DNA of 6,894 nucleotides from Halobacteriovoraceae bacterium. GTDB taxonomy: Bacteria > Bdellovibrionota > Bacteriovoracia > Bacteriovoracales > Bacteriovoracaceae. Below, one piece after another: positions 6,523 to 6,894 of this stretch. The stretch is taken from contig JABJPQ010000606.1 of the NCBI GenBank assembly GCA_018663815.1, forward strand, positions 1 through 6,894. Reading direction: 5' to 3'. The position numbers and the translations under genes were made by a program. A model generated the notes under the pieces. The model was not told the DNA's origin and ran no database searches. It was given only the letters and a program-made list of their open reading frames with translations. Position 1 is the stretch's first letter. Each line of letters begins with the position of its first letter.

Positions 6523-6894
6523 ATGCATTATATGTTATGTAAAGAGAGTCACTGGACTAAAACATTACAAAAAGAGTTAATCGCTGACTTTTCAAAATCA
6601 AACCAAACAGTAGGTGAGCTTCCTCTTATAAAAATCCCCTGTGATGTTGATTTAAAAGACAAATATATTGCTTTTTCTACAACTTGTTTACCAAATGCAT
6701 TTGAAATTACTGCTGATTCTATCAGCCAACAAACAAAGAAAATCTCAGAAAATTTTATTGATCAAATACCAAATAATATTAAAATTAATTTTCATGTATT
6801 TGGCTTAACGGATAAGTACGGAGTATTAGAGACAGGCCGAGCAGAAATAATAAAAGAGAAAATCTTTAGCGTACTTAAGAAGAAAAAAATTAAT
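6523..6894 (+). CDS. N-terminal part of a probable RlmM/FtsJ-like rRNA methyltransferase, 3' end outside window
   Basis: The frame is open from the ATG at 6523 to the last base: 124 codons starting MHYMLCKESHW. GAAGG lies 9 bases upstream, which favours this ATG over the one at 6532. I compared the layout with RlmM, the 23S rRNA 2'-O-ribose methyltransferase (C2498 in E. coli). A short N-terminal beta-alpha segment has LCK-x-HW in place of LCRPGF. A central IAFSTTCLPNA segment is in the position of the FARQ motif. It is followed by a THUMP-like unit, INFHVFGLTDK then a helix IIKEKIFSVLKKK. The methyltransferase domain with its SAM-binding motif would lie beyond the window, so the assignment cannot be confirmed here. 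A different THUMP-domain RNA-modifying enzyme is the main alternative. The coding call itself is firm; the function is tentative. Confidence 0.6.
   Translation, partial: MHYMLCKESHWTKTLQKELIADFSKSNQTVGELPLIKIPCDVDLKDKYIAFSTTCLPNAFEITADSISQQTKKISENFIDQIPNNIKINFHVFGLTDKYGVLETGRAEIIKEKIFSVLKKKKIN

Noticed and set aside
6482..6586. 34-codon frame starting ATGATAAGAAGG upstream of the last gene
   Set aside because: It lacks a ribosome binding site, overlaps the better supported methyltransferase-like start in another frame, and has no recognisable product.

Overview
The window is AT-rich DNA, roughly one-third G+C, packed with bacterial genes that have Shine-Dalgarno sites. It holds three complete protein genes and two cut by the window edges. 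There is no rRNA, tRNA, IS element or CRISPR array that I can see. The combination of low G+C, exported lytic-type enzymes (a phospholipase D-family protein and a zinc carboxypeptidase) and an RlmM-like methyltransferase start would fit a member of the Bdellovibrionota (Bacteriovorax/Halobacteriovorax type). That assignment is an inference from gene style only; no marker gene is present.

Region 1 (1-4301, + strand) is a two-gene operon. The first gene is open at its 5' end and encodes a very large protein I do not recognise. It has a charged helical N-terminal part, nine cysteines and a Ser/Gly/Val-rich beta-type segment near the C-terminus. It overlaps by 4 bp (ATGA) a gene for a 644-residue exported PLD-superfamily protein. 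That protein has two intact HxKxxxxD motifs and a cardiolipin-synthase-like layout behind a signal peptide and about 165 residues of unknown sequence. The overlap implies coupled translation and suggests that the two products act together, possibly on membranes outside the cytoplasm.

Region 2 (4325-5653, - strand) converges on the operon with only 23 bp between the stop codons. It encodes a secreted M14 zinc carboxypeptidase of the N/E (regulatory) subfamily with a full active site and a C-terminal transthyretin-like domain. A good sigma70-type promoter lies just upstream of it (5688-5716).

Region 3 (5654-5884) is a divergent intergenic region of 231 bp. Besides the carboxypeptidase promoter it contains an A/T-tract pair and, next to the rightward gene, a 9-bp direct repeat (TAGATGTAT) 40 bp apart, with overlapping TGTA/TACA dyads around a TATAAAAT box. 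This is a plausible operator/promoter for the rightward gene.

Region 4 (5885-6894, + strand) holds a YkgJ-type cysteine-cluster protein (metal binding) and then, after 80 bp, the first 124 codons of a gene whose N-terminus resembles the THUMP-containing start of RlmM/FtsJ-like rRNA 2'-O-methyltransferases. These two look like cellular housekeeping genes unrelated to the secreted enzymes on the left.
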